Origin: Rhodospirillaceae bacterium
Lineage (GTDB): Bacteria > Pseudomonadota > Alphaproteobacteria > UBA8366 > Aestuariispiraceae
Direction of reading: 5' to 3'
Length of the DNA stretch: 64,000 nucleotides
NCBI GenBank assembly: GCA_002709955.1
Contig: PAQY01000003.1
Span: 128,150 to 192,149, forward strand
The notes beneath the pieces are model-generated. The model searched no databases. It was not told the DNA's origin and was given only the letters and a program-made list of their open reading frames with translations. How positions within the stretch are numbered: position 1 is the stretch's first letter; the number at the start of each line of letters is the position of its first letter. The position numbers were made by a program, and so were the translations under genes. Positions 8,539 through 17,476 of this stretch are shown here, one piece after another.

Positions 8539-10878
8539 CTAGGCTGCGCTGCTCTGCTTACCCTGCTGAATGAACTGGAACAGATCCTGTGGCATGACTG
8601 GAATGCGCTGAATCATATTATTTTTAGCCCCCAGCGCATTTTCAATCGCAGACACAATCGCCCCGGCGGTCGGCAGGCATCCGGCCTCCCCCACGCCCTT
8701 CACGCCCAGCGGATTCAGCGGACTTGGATATTCTGCCAAATGCACATCGATTCGTGGAATTTCTGGCGCTGTGGGCATCAGATAATCTGCCAATGTCGTC
8801 GTCGTGGGCTGCGCCTGTTCATCATACCCCATGAACTCAAACAGGGCGTTTCCGATCGCATGAACGACCCCACCATGGATCTGACCGACCACGATCTTCG
8901 GGTTTATGGCGCGACCACAGTCATTGACGACAACATAGCGCTGCAGCGTAACCGCACCGGTTTCCGCATCGACTTCCAGTTCAACCGCATGAACGCCCAT
9001 GCCATATGTCAGGCCTGTAGGCATGAAATATTCTGTCGCCTCCAGGCCCGGCGTGACACCTGTGGGCAGGGAATAGCCCGGCGACCCGCCCGCGATCTTT
9101 GCCAGTTCTTTCAGGCTTGTTTGAATTTCCGTGCCCTTAACCCGCGCCATTCCGTCGACCAGTTCAATGTCGCCGACATCGGCTTCAAACAGGCCGGCTG
9201 CGATATGCAATGCCTGGTCGCGTACCGCCTTGGCTGCGACAGAGACAGACGACCCTGCAACCACCGTCTGGCGACTGGCAAAGCCGCCCAGGCCTAAAGA
9301 AATGGTATTGGTGTCACCGCACACCACCGTGATATCGCCAGGGTCAACGCCCAGGGATTCCGCAGTGATCTGTGACAAGGCTGTTTTTAAACCCTGGCCC
9401 ATGGGCATCGCGCCGGTGAAGACCGTAACCTTGCCAGATTTTCCAATACGGACCGTTGCGGATTCGTAGGGTCCCCGTCCCGTACCTTTGATCCCACAGG
9501 CAACACCGATGCCCCGCAGCAGCCCGGCCTGGGCCGCTTTTGCCTTTCTATCGGCAAATCCATCCAGATCGATTTCTTTCAACGCCTGTTCATACATGGC
9601 GTGGAAATCACCGCTGTCATAGGTAATGCCCGACCCGGAACGCGATTTCAGCGGGGTCGAAAAAGGCATGGCCGATACGGGGATCAAATTGCGACGGCGA
9701 ATTTCGATCCGGTCCAGGCCCGCCGCGTCCGCCAACGCGTCCAGAACCCGTTCCATCACAAAGGTGCCTTCCGGATATCCAGCGCCACGCACGGGGATTG
9801 TCGGCACCTTATTAGTCGCCACGGCTTGCACAGATAACTTATAATTTGGCAGGTCATAGGGGCCCGGCACCGCCGTTGCCGCATTATAGGCCAGATTCAC
9901 CCCCTGCGGGACATAGGCCCCGCCATCGTGAATCATGGTGCCGCGAATGCCTACCAGCTTGCCCGATGCATCGCAGGCGGCTTCAACGTCCCAGAACTGA
10001 TCGCGTTCCTGAATGGCCGCCAGGAAATGTTCCCGTCGATCTTCGATCCACTTGATGGGACGCCCCAGCAAAAGACTGGCCGCGGTAACAGAAACCTCTT
10101 CAGGATACAGCAGATATTTCGCCCCGAAGCCACCGCCTACTTCAGGCGTGCGCACCCGCAACAGGGTTTCATCCAGGCCCAGCAATTCGATCAGAAATCC
10201 CCGCGCCTCATGCGCCTGTTGCGTGGAAGACCAGACGGTCATCTGACCAGACATGGGATCTGGATGCGCAAGAACGCCGCGCCCCTCAATCGGATGCGCC
10301 CCGCCGCGATGCTGAACCAAGGCCAACGAGACACGATGCGCAGCATCGGCGAATGTCTGATCGACATCCCCATATCCCATATCAAATTGAGCATAAATGT
10401 TGTTACTGCGATCCAGCGCCGCTTTTGGGGCACCCGGTTGCACCGCCTGCTGGCAGCCCGTGACAGGGTCCAGTTCCTCAATATCCAGGTCGATCAGGGC
10501 CACAGCATCTTCGGCGATGGCGCGGCTTTCAGCAATCACCAGGGCGACCGTTTCCCCGACATAGACCACTTCTTCCTTAGCCAGGATGTAAGGGCCAATA
10601 TTGGGGGGCAGCCCGTCGCTTTTGAACTGAACCGGCAGCCGATCCGATGTCAGCACCGGGCGCAAATCAGCGAGTGTCAGCACCGCAATAACGCCGGGAA
10701 CCTGTGCTGCGAAAGACGTATCGATGCTGCGAATGCGACCATGGGCGACGGGACTGCGCAGAAAGGCCGCATGCGTCAGGCCATGGGGATCAAGATCATC
10801 AACGAATTTTCCTGTTCCCCGCAACAGGGAATCATCTTCCTGACGCCGGACGGATTGACCAATAAAGCGAGGATCCAT
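8539..10878 (-). CDS. Molybdenum hydroxylase large subunit (xanthine dehydrogenase/CoxL family)
   Basis: The protein is 779 residues from ATG 10878, which has an AGGA about 8 bases upstream; the open frame extends further but those residues lack homology. The N-terminal GQSVRRQEDDSLLRGTGKF is the family signature. The active-site glutamate is in GVKGVGEAGCLP near the C terminus, and GGGFGAK near residue 240 contacts the cofactor. It carries the Mo-pterin cytosine dinucleotide cofactor and hydroxylates a substrate with water. It is the last gene of a six-gene minus-strand run and lies 10 bases after the [2Fe-2S] subunit gene. The substrate is not known; an N-heterocycle or aldehyde is typical. 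Confidence 0.93.
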   Translation of the reverse strand: MDPRFIGQSVRRQEDDSLLRGTGKFVDDLDPHGLTHAAFLRSPVAHGRIRSIDTSFAAQVPGVIAVLTLADLRPVLTSDRLPVQFKSDGLPPNIGPYILAKEEVVYVGETVALVIAESRAIAEDAVALIDLDIEELDPVTGCQQAVQPGAPKAALDRSNNIYAQFDMGYGDVDQTFADAAHRVSLALVQHRGGAHPIEGRGVLAHPDPMSGQMTVWSSTQQAHEARGFLIELLGLDETLLRVRTPEVGGGFGAKYLLYPEEVSVTAASLLLGRPIKWIEDRREHFLAAIQERDQFWDVEAACDASGKLVGIRGTMIHDGGAYVPQGVNLAYNAATAVPGPYDLPNYKLSVQAVATNKVPTIPVRGAGYPEGTFVMERVLDALADAAGLDRIEIRRRNLIPVSAMPFSTPLKSRSGSGITYDSGDFHAMYEQALKEIDLDGFADRKAKAAQAGLLRGIGVACGIKGTGRGPYESATVRIGKSGKVTVFTGAMPMGQGLKTALSQITAESLGVDPGDITVVCGDTNTISLGLGGFASRQTVVAGSSVSVAAKAVRDQALHIAAGLFEADVGDIELVDGMARVKGTEIQTSLKELAKIAGGSPGYSLPTGVTPGLEATEYFMPTGLTYGMGVHAVELEVDAETGAVTLQRYVVVNDCGRAINPKIVVGQIHGGVVHAIGNALFEFMGYDEQAQPTTTTLADYLMPTAPEIPRIDVHLAEYPSPLNPLGVKGVGEAGCLPTAGAIVSAIENALGAKNNMIQRIPVMPQDLFQFIQQGKQSSAA

Positions 10879-10888
10879 GGAGATGTTC

Positions 10889-11389
10889 CTATTTCTGGTT
10901 CTGGCGCAGGGCGGCCGCAGCAGCCAGGGCGGCATCGATAATGTTTTGGTACCCAGTGCACCGGCACAGATTGCCAGACAGGGCCTCCCGCAACGCCATT
11001 TCTGAGGGGTCTGGATCGTCCTGCAATACCTCAACCAAGGTCATCAAAATACCTGGCGTGCAAAAGCCGCATTGCAGGGCATGATGCTGGGAAAATGCTT
11101 CTTGCAGCACACCCAATTCTTGATCCGACCGGGTCAATCCTTCGATCGTGGTCACAGATCGACCCTTGGCCTGAACCGCCAACATCAGGCAGCCCCGGAC
11201 GGCCTGACCATCGACCAGCACGGTACAGGCACCGCATACGCCGTGTTCACACCCGACATGCGTCCCGGTCAGATGAAGGTCGTGCCGCAGGAAATCAGCC
11301 AGGTTCTGGCGCGCGACACAGGTCCCCTCACGGGGAACATCGTTCACGGTAAGCGCAACGGTGTGAAGGGTTTCGGCTGAATTTGTCAT
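10889..11389 (-). CDS. Molybdenum hydroxylase [2Fe-2S] small subunit
   Basis: The protein is 166 residues from ATG 11389, which overlaps the stop of the FAD subunit as ATGA. This decides against an earlier start at 11416. Two iron-sulfur sites are complete: C47, C52, C55 and C67 in the plant-ferredoxin-like domain (GCEHGVCGAC), and C107, C110, C142 and C144 in the helical domain (CGFC and CRC). It passes electrons from the Mo site to FAD. The order medium-small-large is that of CO-dehydrogenase-like enzymes. Confidence 0.95.
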   Translation of the reverse strand: MTNSAETLHTVALTVNDVPREGTCVARQNLADFLRHDLHLTGTHVGCEHGVCGACTVLVDGQAVRGCLMLAVQAKGRSVTTIEGLTRSDQELGVLQEAFSQHHALQCGFCTPGILMTLVEVLQDDPDPSEMALREALSGNLCRCTGYQNIIDAALAAAAALRQNQK

Positions 11390-12258
11390 GCTGCGCGTTC
11401 CTGATGTCTGTCCCATGCCTTGGTCAAGGCACGCCGCGTCATCACTTCTGACAAGTGACAGCGATACTGGGCGGAATAAACACTATCTTCCATTGCCTCG
11501 ATGTCTTGGGCGGCACGGGCCGCAGCCTCAAAAGCCGCCCTGCCGGGTACTTGCCCGATCAGACTGTTTTCTGCTTCCGTCAGGCGCATTGGCGCAGCCC
11601 CGACACCGCCCAGCACGATGGCTGCGCGCTCAATCGTGCCAGAAGGGGACAGGCTGAACAGGCACCCGGCCGCGACGATGGCAAAATCCCCATGACGGCG
11701 ACTGAATTCTACAAAGGCAAAATGACTGTCCTGTGGCCAGGCATCAAAGTCTATCCGGGTCAAAATCTCATCTGGTTCCAGCGCGGGGGTCATATAGAAA
11801 GCCGGAAACTCCGCCATGGGCAGCGCGCGCTCCCCCTTAGCAGAACGGGCAATCAAGGTGGCATCATACAACATCGCCAGGGCAGGCAATTCCGCTGCCG
11901 GGTCCAGGTGACACAGGCTGCCCCCGATGGTGCCCCGGTTGCGGGTCTGAATATGCCCGACCTGCAACAAAGCCTCGCGAAAGATTGGGGCCTTTTGAAA
12001 CAAGAGGGAGTCTCGCTCCAGAACCCTCTGTCGGGTCATCGCCCCAATAGAGAGTCTCCCGCCCTGTTCAGTAATTCCCGCCAGATCGGATATGCCATTA
12101 ATATCGACCAGTTGATCGGGCATGGCATAGCGCAGGTTCAACATTGCCATAAGGCTCTGCCCTCCTGCCAGGATCTTTGCATTATCCAGACTGCCGAGAA
12201 GATCTAAAGCTTCCTGCAGGGTATCCGGCGCAAAATAGGCAAATGGACTTGCTTTCAT
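11386..12258 (-). CDS. Molybdenum hydroxylase FAD-binding medium subunit
   Basis: The protein is 290 residues of the CoxM type. The FAD-binding motifs are AGGQSLMAMLNLR (about 32-44) and RNRGTIGGSL (about 106-115). It accepts electrons from the iron-sulfur subunit and passes them to NAD+, quinone or another acceptor. It overlaps the small-subunit start by 4 bases. The gap to the cupin gene upstream is 42 bases, so all genes from 15733 down to 8539 probably form one operon. Confidence 0.94.
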   Translation of the reverse strand: MKASPFAYFAPDTLQEALDLLGSLDNAKILAGGQSLMAMLNLRYAMPDQLVDINGISDLAGITEQGGRLSIGAMTRQRVLERDSLLFQKAPIFREALLQVGHIQTRNRGTIGGSLCHLDPAAELPALAMLYDATLIARSAKGERALPMAEFPAFYMTPALEPDEILTRIDFDAWPQDSHFAFVEFSRRHGDFAIVAAGCLFSLSPSGTIERAAIVLGGVGAAPMRLTEAENSLIGQVPGRAAFEAAARAAQDIEAMEDSVYSAQYRCHLSEVMTRRALTKAWDRHQERAA

Positions 12259-12300
12259 CGACTCATCCCTGGCAAAGATCGCCCCCGACTAGCGTGATTT

Positions 12301-12834
12301 TTACTGATCGTCATTCAGATGATTGCTGCGACGTTGGAACAGGGAGTCATCGGAATACCCCATCGTATCAGGCTGTCCACGGCCCAACATGACCTGAAAA
12401 TAAACAGGTTCCAAGCTATCGTTTTCATAACCATGGATAACGCCCGGTGGGCAGGAAATACATTCCCAAGGGCCCAGTCGCTGAGAAAGACGATTGCCGT
12501 CTTCATCTTCCACAAACACCGTCAGCATCCCCTGCAAGACAAAGAATACTTCTTCAACCTCGTGGGTATGGGGGGCGTTTCCCTGACCGGGTTCTACATA
12601 CATGATCGACAGGGTAAAGCCGCGTGCCGGGATGAAATCCGTGCCGCCATGCTTTCCGGACCCGCCCGCACCAATAAAGCGATGCTGTGCGCGTTTAAAT
12701 CCTTCAACCTTGGCATCTTCAAAGGCGTTCCAATCTGCCTTGCGATCCTTATATCGCGCCACATAGGTATCCATAATCTTTTCCAGGGAGACCCCTTCTA
12801 GTTCCTCTGGTCTCGGGTGACGGGCTACAGCCAT
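12301..12834 (-). CDS. Cupin-domain protein
   Basis: The protein is 177 residues from ATG 12834, with AAGGAGAG just upstream; earlier in-frame starts lie inside the preceding gene and are not used. The single cupin barrel has motif 1 in GQGNAPHTHEVEEVFFVLQG, with metal-type His and Glu ligands, and motif 2 in SCPPGVIHGYENDS. Such small cupins can be metal-dependent dioxygenases, isomerases or hydrolases, or mere small-molecule sensors. The gene sits between a gamma-glutamyltransferase-like gene and a Mo-hydroxylase, so an enzymatic step in the same pathway is likely, but the reaction is unknown. Confidence 0.85.
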   Translation of the reverse strand: MAVARHPRPEELEGVSLEKIMDTYVARYKDRKADWNAFEDAKVEGFKRAQHRFIGAGGSGKHGGTDFIPARGFTLSIMYVEPGQGNAPHTHEVEEVFFVLQGMLTVFVEDEDGNRLSQRLGPWECISCPPGVIHGYENDSLEPVYFQVMLGRGQPDTMGYSDDSLFQRRSNHLNDDQ

Positions 12835-12847
12835 GTTTCTCTCCTTT

Positions 12848-14260
12848 TTATTGTGGGTCTGTTTGTGATGATTGAAAGCGGGCATCCGCATTGGTTCTGG
12901 GATCAACACCCGCCCGCATTGCCCCAGTCGCTTTCAGTATTTCAATGATCTGCAGGGCAGACCGATGGCCATGGGGTTCGATTGACTTTTGCGTCCCATC
13001 ACGCTGTGCATGATCCGATTCCCAGAGGATATCGCCTGATGGCGACAAGCCCCATTTCGGGGCATCAATGGCTGCTTGCGGATCACGACCTTGCAGCAGG
13101 GCATGGGTCGCCTGCAGGTTCCAAACGGCCTGGTTCACGCCGCCAGGTGTCCCGCCCCAAAATTCTGACCCAACCGTATCCAAAAACCAGGCATTCAATG
13201 TTGTTGCGGGAATGGACAAAGGGGACGGCGCGTTCCAGTGGTCGGGGCCGACGCCTTGTGCAAATCCCCGTCCCGGCCTGTTATTCAGCACCAGATCGTA
13301 TTCCGGCACAACAACCCCTGCCCCATAGCGTGGGAAAGAATTTGAATGCACCAAAACGACACGGTTGCCTTTGGAGTCCGCTGCGGTAACAACGGATGTC
13401 CCCCCTGTCGCACCGGATCCAAAGGCGTCTTGCGCCTGCAACAGCGCTTGCGTTTCGGACAGCCCGCCCATTGTGCTTTTCAATGCCTGGGCATGGACAA
13501 CACCATGGGTGGGGTGAGGCGTTGTATAAAGGGTCGCCGTATCATTCACCACGGTCCGGTCACATGGCATTTCGGTCGCAACGGCGCGGATCATATCGTC
13601 CCGCTGCAACATCCCTTCCAGATCATTGACATAGGAAATAATTTCTTCCCCGATCTTCCCATGAAACAAGCGACCCTGTTCCGTGCCGAATGCCTGCAAA
13701 AGTTTCGCCAGGCCAGGCAGATGCAAATCCGCCCCGACCTCCGGCAACTTGCCATTCGGAAGATACGGAATGTCGCCATTCCATTGCCGCAACAACGCTT
13801 CAGATTCTTCCGTCAGACGCACTGCGACAGGTGTCCACCTCACACCATCCTGGGCCATCCTGATGGCTGGTTCCAACAGTGTCTTGAAGGGCAGGTCACC
13901 ATACCCAGCCAAGCGCGCATAACCCTCGGGTGCACCCGCCCCACCGATTGAGCATGGCCCCGTAGCCGCCAGCGCCGCACCTTGGGTCAGGGCCAGGGGC
14001 CCGCGCCCAATTGCCAACAGTGTCCGCACCGGTTCGCCCGGGCGTTTGTACAAGGCAACGATATCGCCCGCCAAACCGCATTTCATAGGCAGCCAAACGG
14101 TTTCCGCAAAGGCAGCCGCCAAGGCTGCGTCAAAGGCATTCCCGCCCTTGTTGAACATCGCCAGCCCCGCATCGGCTGCTTCTGAGACGGCGGCTGTTAC
14201 TACGGCAGCACCATCACCTTGAGCAGAAGAATTGGTCGATTTCTGGGGGGGTGAGAGCAT
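12848..14260 (-). CDS. Gamma-glutamyltransferase-family (Ntn-hydrolase) enzyme
   Basis: The protein is 470 residues with no signal peptide. The N-terminal half contains AADAGLAMFNKGGNAFDAALAAAFAETV, the family hallmark. The predicted autoprocessing nucleophile is T288 in ATGGTSVVTAADSKGN, which aligns with the Thr-x5-6-Asp-x-x-Gly spacing of GGT. At 470 residues it is short for GGT (about 550-580) and lacks the periplasmic targeting of classical GGT. That suggests a cytoplasmic amidohydrolase acting on a pathway amide or glutamyl intermediate (inference). It lies 13 bases before the cupin gene and 15 bases after the aldehyde dehydrogenase gene. Confidence 0.85.
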   Translation of the reverse strand: MLSPPQKSTNSSAQGDGAAVVTAAVSEAADAGLAMFNKGGNAFDAALAAAFAETVWLPMKCGLAGDIVALYKRPGEPVRTLLAIGRGPLALTQGAALAATGPCSIGGAGAPEGYARLAGYGDLPFKTLLEPAIRMAQDGVRWTPVAVRLTEESEALLRQWNGDIPYLPNGKLPEVGADLHLPGLAKLLQAFGTEQGRLFHGKIGEEIISYVNDLEGMLQRDDMIRAVATEMPCDRTVVNDTATLYTTPHPTHGVVHAQALKSTMGGLSETQALLQAQDAFGSGATGGTSVVTAADSKGNRVVLVHSNSFPRYGAGVVVPEYDLVLNNRPGRGFAQGVGPDHWNAPSPLSIPATTLNAWFLDTVGSEFWGGTPGGVNQAVWNLQATHALLQGRDPQAAIDAPKWGLSPSGDILWESDHAQRDGTQKSIEPHGHRSALQIIEILKATGAMRAGVDPRTNADARFQSSQTDPQ

Positions 14261-14275
14261 ACTAGATCAGCCCTA

Positions 14276-15733
14276 TCATTTTTGCGATGGCAGACGGATG
14301 CCCAGGAATTTCAGCGTGGTCATTTCCTCCATGGCGTATTTGACGCCTTCACGACCGGAACCACTCTTCCCGAATCCCCCAAAGGGATAGTTATCCAACC
14401 GGAAGCGACTGGCCTCATTAATCCAGACCGACCCGGCTTGAACTTCTCGCCCGACCTTGAAGGCCGTATCCAAACTGCCTGTGAAGCAAGAGGCTTGAAG
14501 GCCAAACTCACAATCATTCGCCAATCGGATCGCATCCTCCACCCCATCAGCCTGCATCAACACAGCAACCGGGCCGAACACCTCTTCCTGTACGACGCGG
14601 CATGTGGATGGAACCCCTTCAATCAGGGTTGGATGTATCAGGCAGCCCTGACGGTTGGGCTGAGTCAACAGGCGCCCACCGGCGGCGACAGCATCATTGA
14701 TCATTGCTTCAATACGCTCGGCAGAGCGGGCATGAACCACAGGCCCTAAATCTGTATCAGCCTGGGCCGGGTCCCCAGCCCTCATCTTGGAAACACGATC
14801 CAGCAGAGCCTCAACAAACGCCCCATAGACCGTGCGATCCACAATGATGCGCTGTGTCGAAATACACTGCTGACCGCTGGCTTCGAAGGCAGAGGGGGCA
14901 ATACGCGCCGCCGCATCCTGAATATCCGCATCGGCGCAAACAATATTGGCAGAATTCCCACCCAGCTCGCCCAGAAATGGCTTAGCACCGCCAGCTTTGG
15001 CCAGCGCCTCTCCCGCAGCGGTCCCACCCGTTAGGGTTACCACGGCGATGTCCGGATGGGCCGCCAGGGCCAGGGCCTCTTGCGCATCCCCCAGGATGAC
15101 CTGGAAAAGCCCTTCGGGTAGGCCAGCCTGCGCGAACAGGGCGGCGATGCGTAACGCGACCGCAGCCCCTTCCGGCGATGGCTTAACGATAATGGCATTA
15201 CCGGTCGCCAGGGCGGGCGCGACCTTTTGAACCAACAGGTTCGCCGGCGCATTAAAGGGGGTCACGCCCAGAACGACACCAAAGGGAACGCGATCCGCAT
15301 ATCCAATGCGCCCCGCCCCCGCTGCGCTGGAATCCAGTGGCACCATCTCGCCTGCCATTTCCAGGATATGGCGGGCACAGGACCGTATGAAAGCAGCACT
15401 GCGACCAACTTCAAATTTCGCCGCCTTAACCGGCTTGCCGATCATCTTCACCATCATCCCAGACAAGGCATCCTGATCTGCGTCGATGCGCGCTGCAGCG
15501 GCCTCTAACCACTGGGAGCGCTGCAAACGGGTGGCATTCCGGTTCTTCTGAAATGCTGTTTTCGCAGCGGCAACAGCATGATTAATTCCGGTTGTCCCCG
15601 CACAATGCATCTGGGCAACCGTACTACCAGTCCAGGGATTGATGATGTCGATAGACCGATCCGAAGCGTCAGGGTCAAACGCATCTGCATTAACAAATGA
15701 ATAGAACGCCTCTATCGATGCATCGCTCGACAT
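14276..15733 (-). CDS. NAD(P)-dependent aldehyde dehydrogenase, second copy
   Basis: The protein is 485 residues from ATG 15733, which has AGAGGG six bases upstream; a TTG two codons earlier overlaps that SD and is less likely. Catalytic residues are N161 (TPFNAPAN), K184 (IIVKPSPEG), E256 (LGELGG) and C290 (GQQCIS). The C-terminal PFGGFGKSGSGREG is typical. It is clearly diverged from the aldehyde dehydrogenase at 6406, so the pathway has two oxidation steps or two branches. It leads the long minus-strand operon, with operator site 3 located 39 bases upstream. Confidence 0.93.
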   Translation of the reverse strand: MSSDASIEAFYSFVNADAFDPDASDRSIDIINPWTGSTVAQMHCAGTTGINHAVAAAKTAFQKNRNATRLQRSQWLEAAAARIDADQDALSGMMVKMIGKPVKAAKFEVGRSAAFIRSCARHILEMAGEMVPLDSSAAGAGRIGYADRVPFGVVLGVTPFNAPANLLVQKVAPALATGNAIIVKPSPEGAAVALRIAALFAQAGLPEGLFQVILGDAQEALALAAHPDIAVVTLTGGTAAGEALAKAGGAKPFLGELGGNSANIVCADADIQDAAARIAPSAFEASGQQCISTQRIIVDRTVYGAFVEALLDRVSKMRAGDPAQADTDLGPVVHARSAERIEAMINDAVAAGGRLLTQPNRQGCLIHPTLIEGVPSTCRVVQEEVFGPVAVLMQADGVEDAIRLANDCEFGLQASCFTGSLDTAFKVGREVQAGSVWINEASRFRLDNYPFGGFGKSGSGREGVKYAMEEMTTLKFLGIRLPSQK

Positions 15734-15771
15734 GTTCAACCCTCTCTACAACATAAAACGACATTGCATAA

Positions 15772-15789
15772 TAACTAACTAGTTAGATA
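15772..15789. promoter_or_regulatory. Operator-like dyad, site 3 (TetR regulon)
   Basis: TAACTAACTAGTTAGATA matches site 1 in both half-sites except one base (TTAGATA for TTAGTTA). It also contains the palindrome CTAACTAGTTAG. It lies between the divergent aldehyde dehydrogenase gene and the TetR gene at 16010, the normal place for an autoregulatory operator. Confidence 0.75.
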
Positions 15790-16009
15790 ATATGTGTCAA
15801 CGGGCGGTGTTGCCAAGCCCTGTTATCGTTTTGTGGAAAGGGATGCTGCCAGTTGTATTTGAATTTCCAACACTGTAAAACAAGCCACATTCAGGAAACG
15901 TCCAGGTCGTGCCCCCGCTTTTACAGTTGGGCATGGTTTTACATCAATTGTGCCCTGATTGCCATTGCGGTGGTTCTGTTTGGGAAACAATACGAATTGG
16001 GGAATAAAA

Positions 16010-16657
16010 ATGGCAAAGGCCCTTAAGAAGGCGAAGCCTGAAGTGAAACGTGACTCCGCGGCGTCTCAAGAGCGAATCTTGATTGCCGCCACAAAAGAGT
16101 TTTCCGAAAAAGGCTATGACGGCGCGCGCGTTGATGCCATTGCCTTATCATCGCAACTGAACAAGAACGCGCTGTACCATTATTTTGGCAGCAAGGAGAA
16201 ACTGTTCATCGCCGTGCTGGAACGGGCCTATGCCACGATCCGGGACCGGCAAAGCGACCTCAGCATTCGCGGCATGGACCCGGAAGAAGGGATGCGCCGA
16301 CTGGTTGAATTCACCGCAAAGATCTGGGTTGAGATGCCAGAATTCAATCGCCTGCTGGCCAGTGAAAACTTGCATGAGGCCCGGCATGTCAAACAATCCA
16401 AGAAAATCCCGGAAATGTACAATCCCCTGCTGGATACGATTAAGGAAATCCTGAAAAAAGGCGCGGATACTGGAAAATTCCGCGATGATGTTGACCCGAC
16501 GGATCTCTATATCTCCATCACGGCACTGTCCGCACACTATATCTCACATCGATACACGTTTGAGGCCATTTTCAATCAAGGCCTGATGAAACCAGCGCGC
16601 CTGCAGCAACGCATCGACCATGCCGCAGACATGATCATTCGGTATCTTGAAAAGTAA
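16010..16657 (+). CDS. TetR-family transcriptional regulator
   Basis: The protein is 215 residues from ATG 16010, preceded by GGGGA; the longer open frame upstream lacks an SD and homology. The N-terminal HTH is classical: ERILIAATKEFSEKGYDGAR, then LNKNALYHYFGSKEKLF, at about residues 20-70. The C-terminal domain (about 90-200) resembles the TetR_C ligand domain of RutR-like regulators. It is divergent from the large catabolic operon, and operator site 3 lies in between. The aspartate dehydrogenase gene follows 18 bases downstream. I infer that it represses the operons carrying sites 1-3 until a pathway metabolite binds. Confidence 0.93.
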   Translation: MAKALKKAKPEVKRDSAASQERILIAATKEFSEKGYDGARVDAIALSSQLNKNALYHYFGSKEKLFIAVLERAYATIRDRQSDLSIRGMDPEEGMRRLVEFTAKIWVEMPEFNRLLASENLHEARHVKQSKKIPEMYNPLLDTIKEILKKGADTGKFRDDVDPTDLYISITALSAHYISHRYTFEAIFNQGLMKPARLQQRIDHAADMIIRYLEK

Positions 16658-16675
16658 GATTTAAGGAACCCTTCT

Positions 16676-17476
16676 ATGCTCTCCCTAGTACTCATTGGTT
16701 ATGGCCCCATCGCGTCTTATGTGCGCGATCATCTACCCAAAGACAGTGGCGTAAAGATTGCCGCTGTCTTGTGCCGTCCAGACCGGGAAGACACGGCGCG
16801 GGCTTTCGGCGGGGCCGATGTTATGATCGCAACGGATGTGTCAGACCTGCCCACAGACCAGCTTGATCTGGCGGTCGATTGCGCCGGGCATGGGGGCCTG
16901 ACCGATCATGGTGTTGCCCTGCTACAGGCGGGGGTGAAGGTTCTATCCCTGTCGGTTGGGGCAATGGCGGATCCCGATTTGGCACAACGTCTGGAAGCGG
17001 CCGCGCAAAAGGGTAAAACCCAGTTGGAATTCGCAACCGGTGCCATTGGGGGCATTGATGCCTTGTCTTCAGCAAAAATCGGGGGCCTGTCCCAGGTGCG
17101 CTACGTTGCTCGCAAGCCACCCCTAGGCTGGGCGGGAACCCCAGCGGAAACTGTCATGGATCTGGCAACAATTACAAAGCCGACAGAACATTTCCGCGGC
17201 CCGGCCCGCGAGGCCGCCCTGCGCTATCCCAAAAATGCCAATGTCGCAGCCATGGTCGCCCTGGCCGGATTGGGACTGGATGCAACAGAAGCCGTCCTGA
17301 TCGCCGACCCAACCGCCAAAGGCAACCACCACGCCATCGAAGCAAGCGGCACCTTTGGCACAATCACAATCCAACTGGAGGGCAAAACCCTCCCTGACAA
17401 CCCAAAATCCTCCGCCCTGGCAGCAATGAGCATGGTAAGATCAATCCTGCGCCACACCGCATCCATTGCGATCTGA
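16676..17476 (+). CDS. nadX: L-aspartate dehydrogenase
   Basis: The protein is 266 residues, the normal family length. The N-terminal Rossmann segment is LIGYGPIASYV. The C-terminal catalytic domain includes LEFATGAIGGIDALSSAKIGGL and a conserved PKNANVAAMVALAGLGLD helix seen in NadX-type enzymes. It interconverts L-aspartate and iminoaspartate/oxaloacetate with NAD(P)H. It lies 18 bases behind the TetR gene, with an AAGGA before its ATG. In this setting it may recycle ammonia or act on a related amino or imino acid produced by the pathway, rather than feed NAD synthesis. That role is inference, since nadA and nadC are absent here. Confidence 0.88.
   Translation: MLSLVLIGYGPIASYVRDHLPKDSGVKIAAVLCRPDREDTARAFGGADVMIATDVSDLPTDQLDLAVDCAGHGGLTDHGVALLQAGVKVLSLSVGAMADPDLAQRLEAAAQKGKTQLEFATGAIGGIDALSSAKIGGLSQVRYVARKPPLGWAGTPAETVMDLATITKPTEHFRGPAREAALRYPKNANVAAMVALAGLGLDATEAVLIADPTAKGNHHAIEASGTFGTITIQLEGKTLPDNPKSSALAAMSMVRSILRHTASIAI

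Noticed and set aside
9928..10941. Open frame of 337 codons on the plus strand
   Set aside because: It is antisense to the Mo-hydroxylase large subunit and has no family resemblance or SD.
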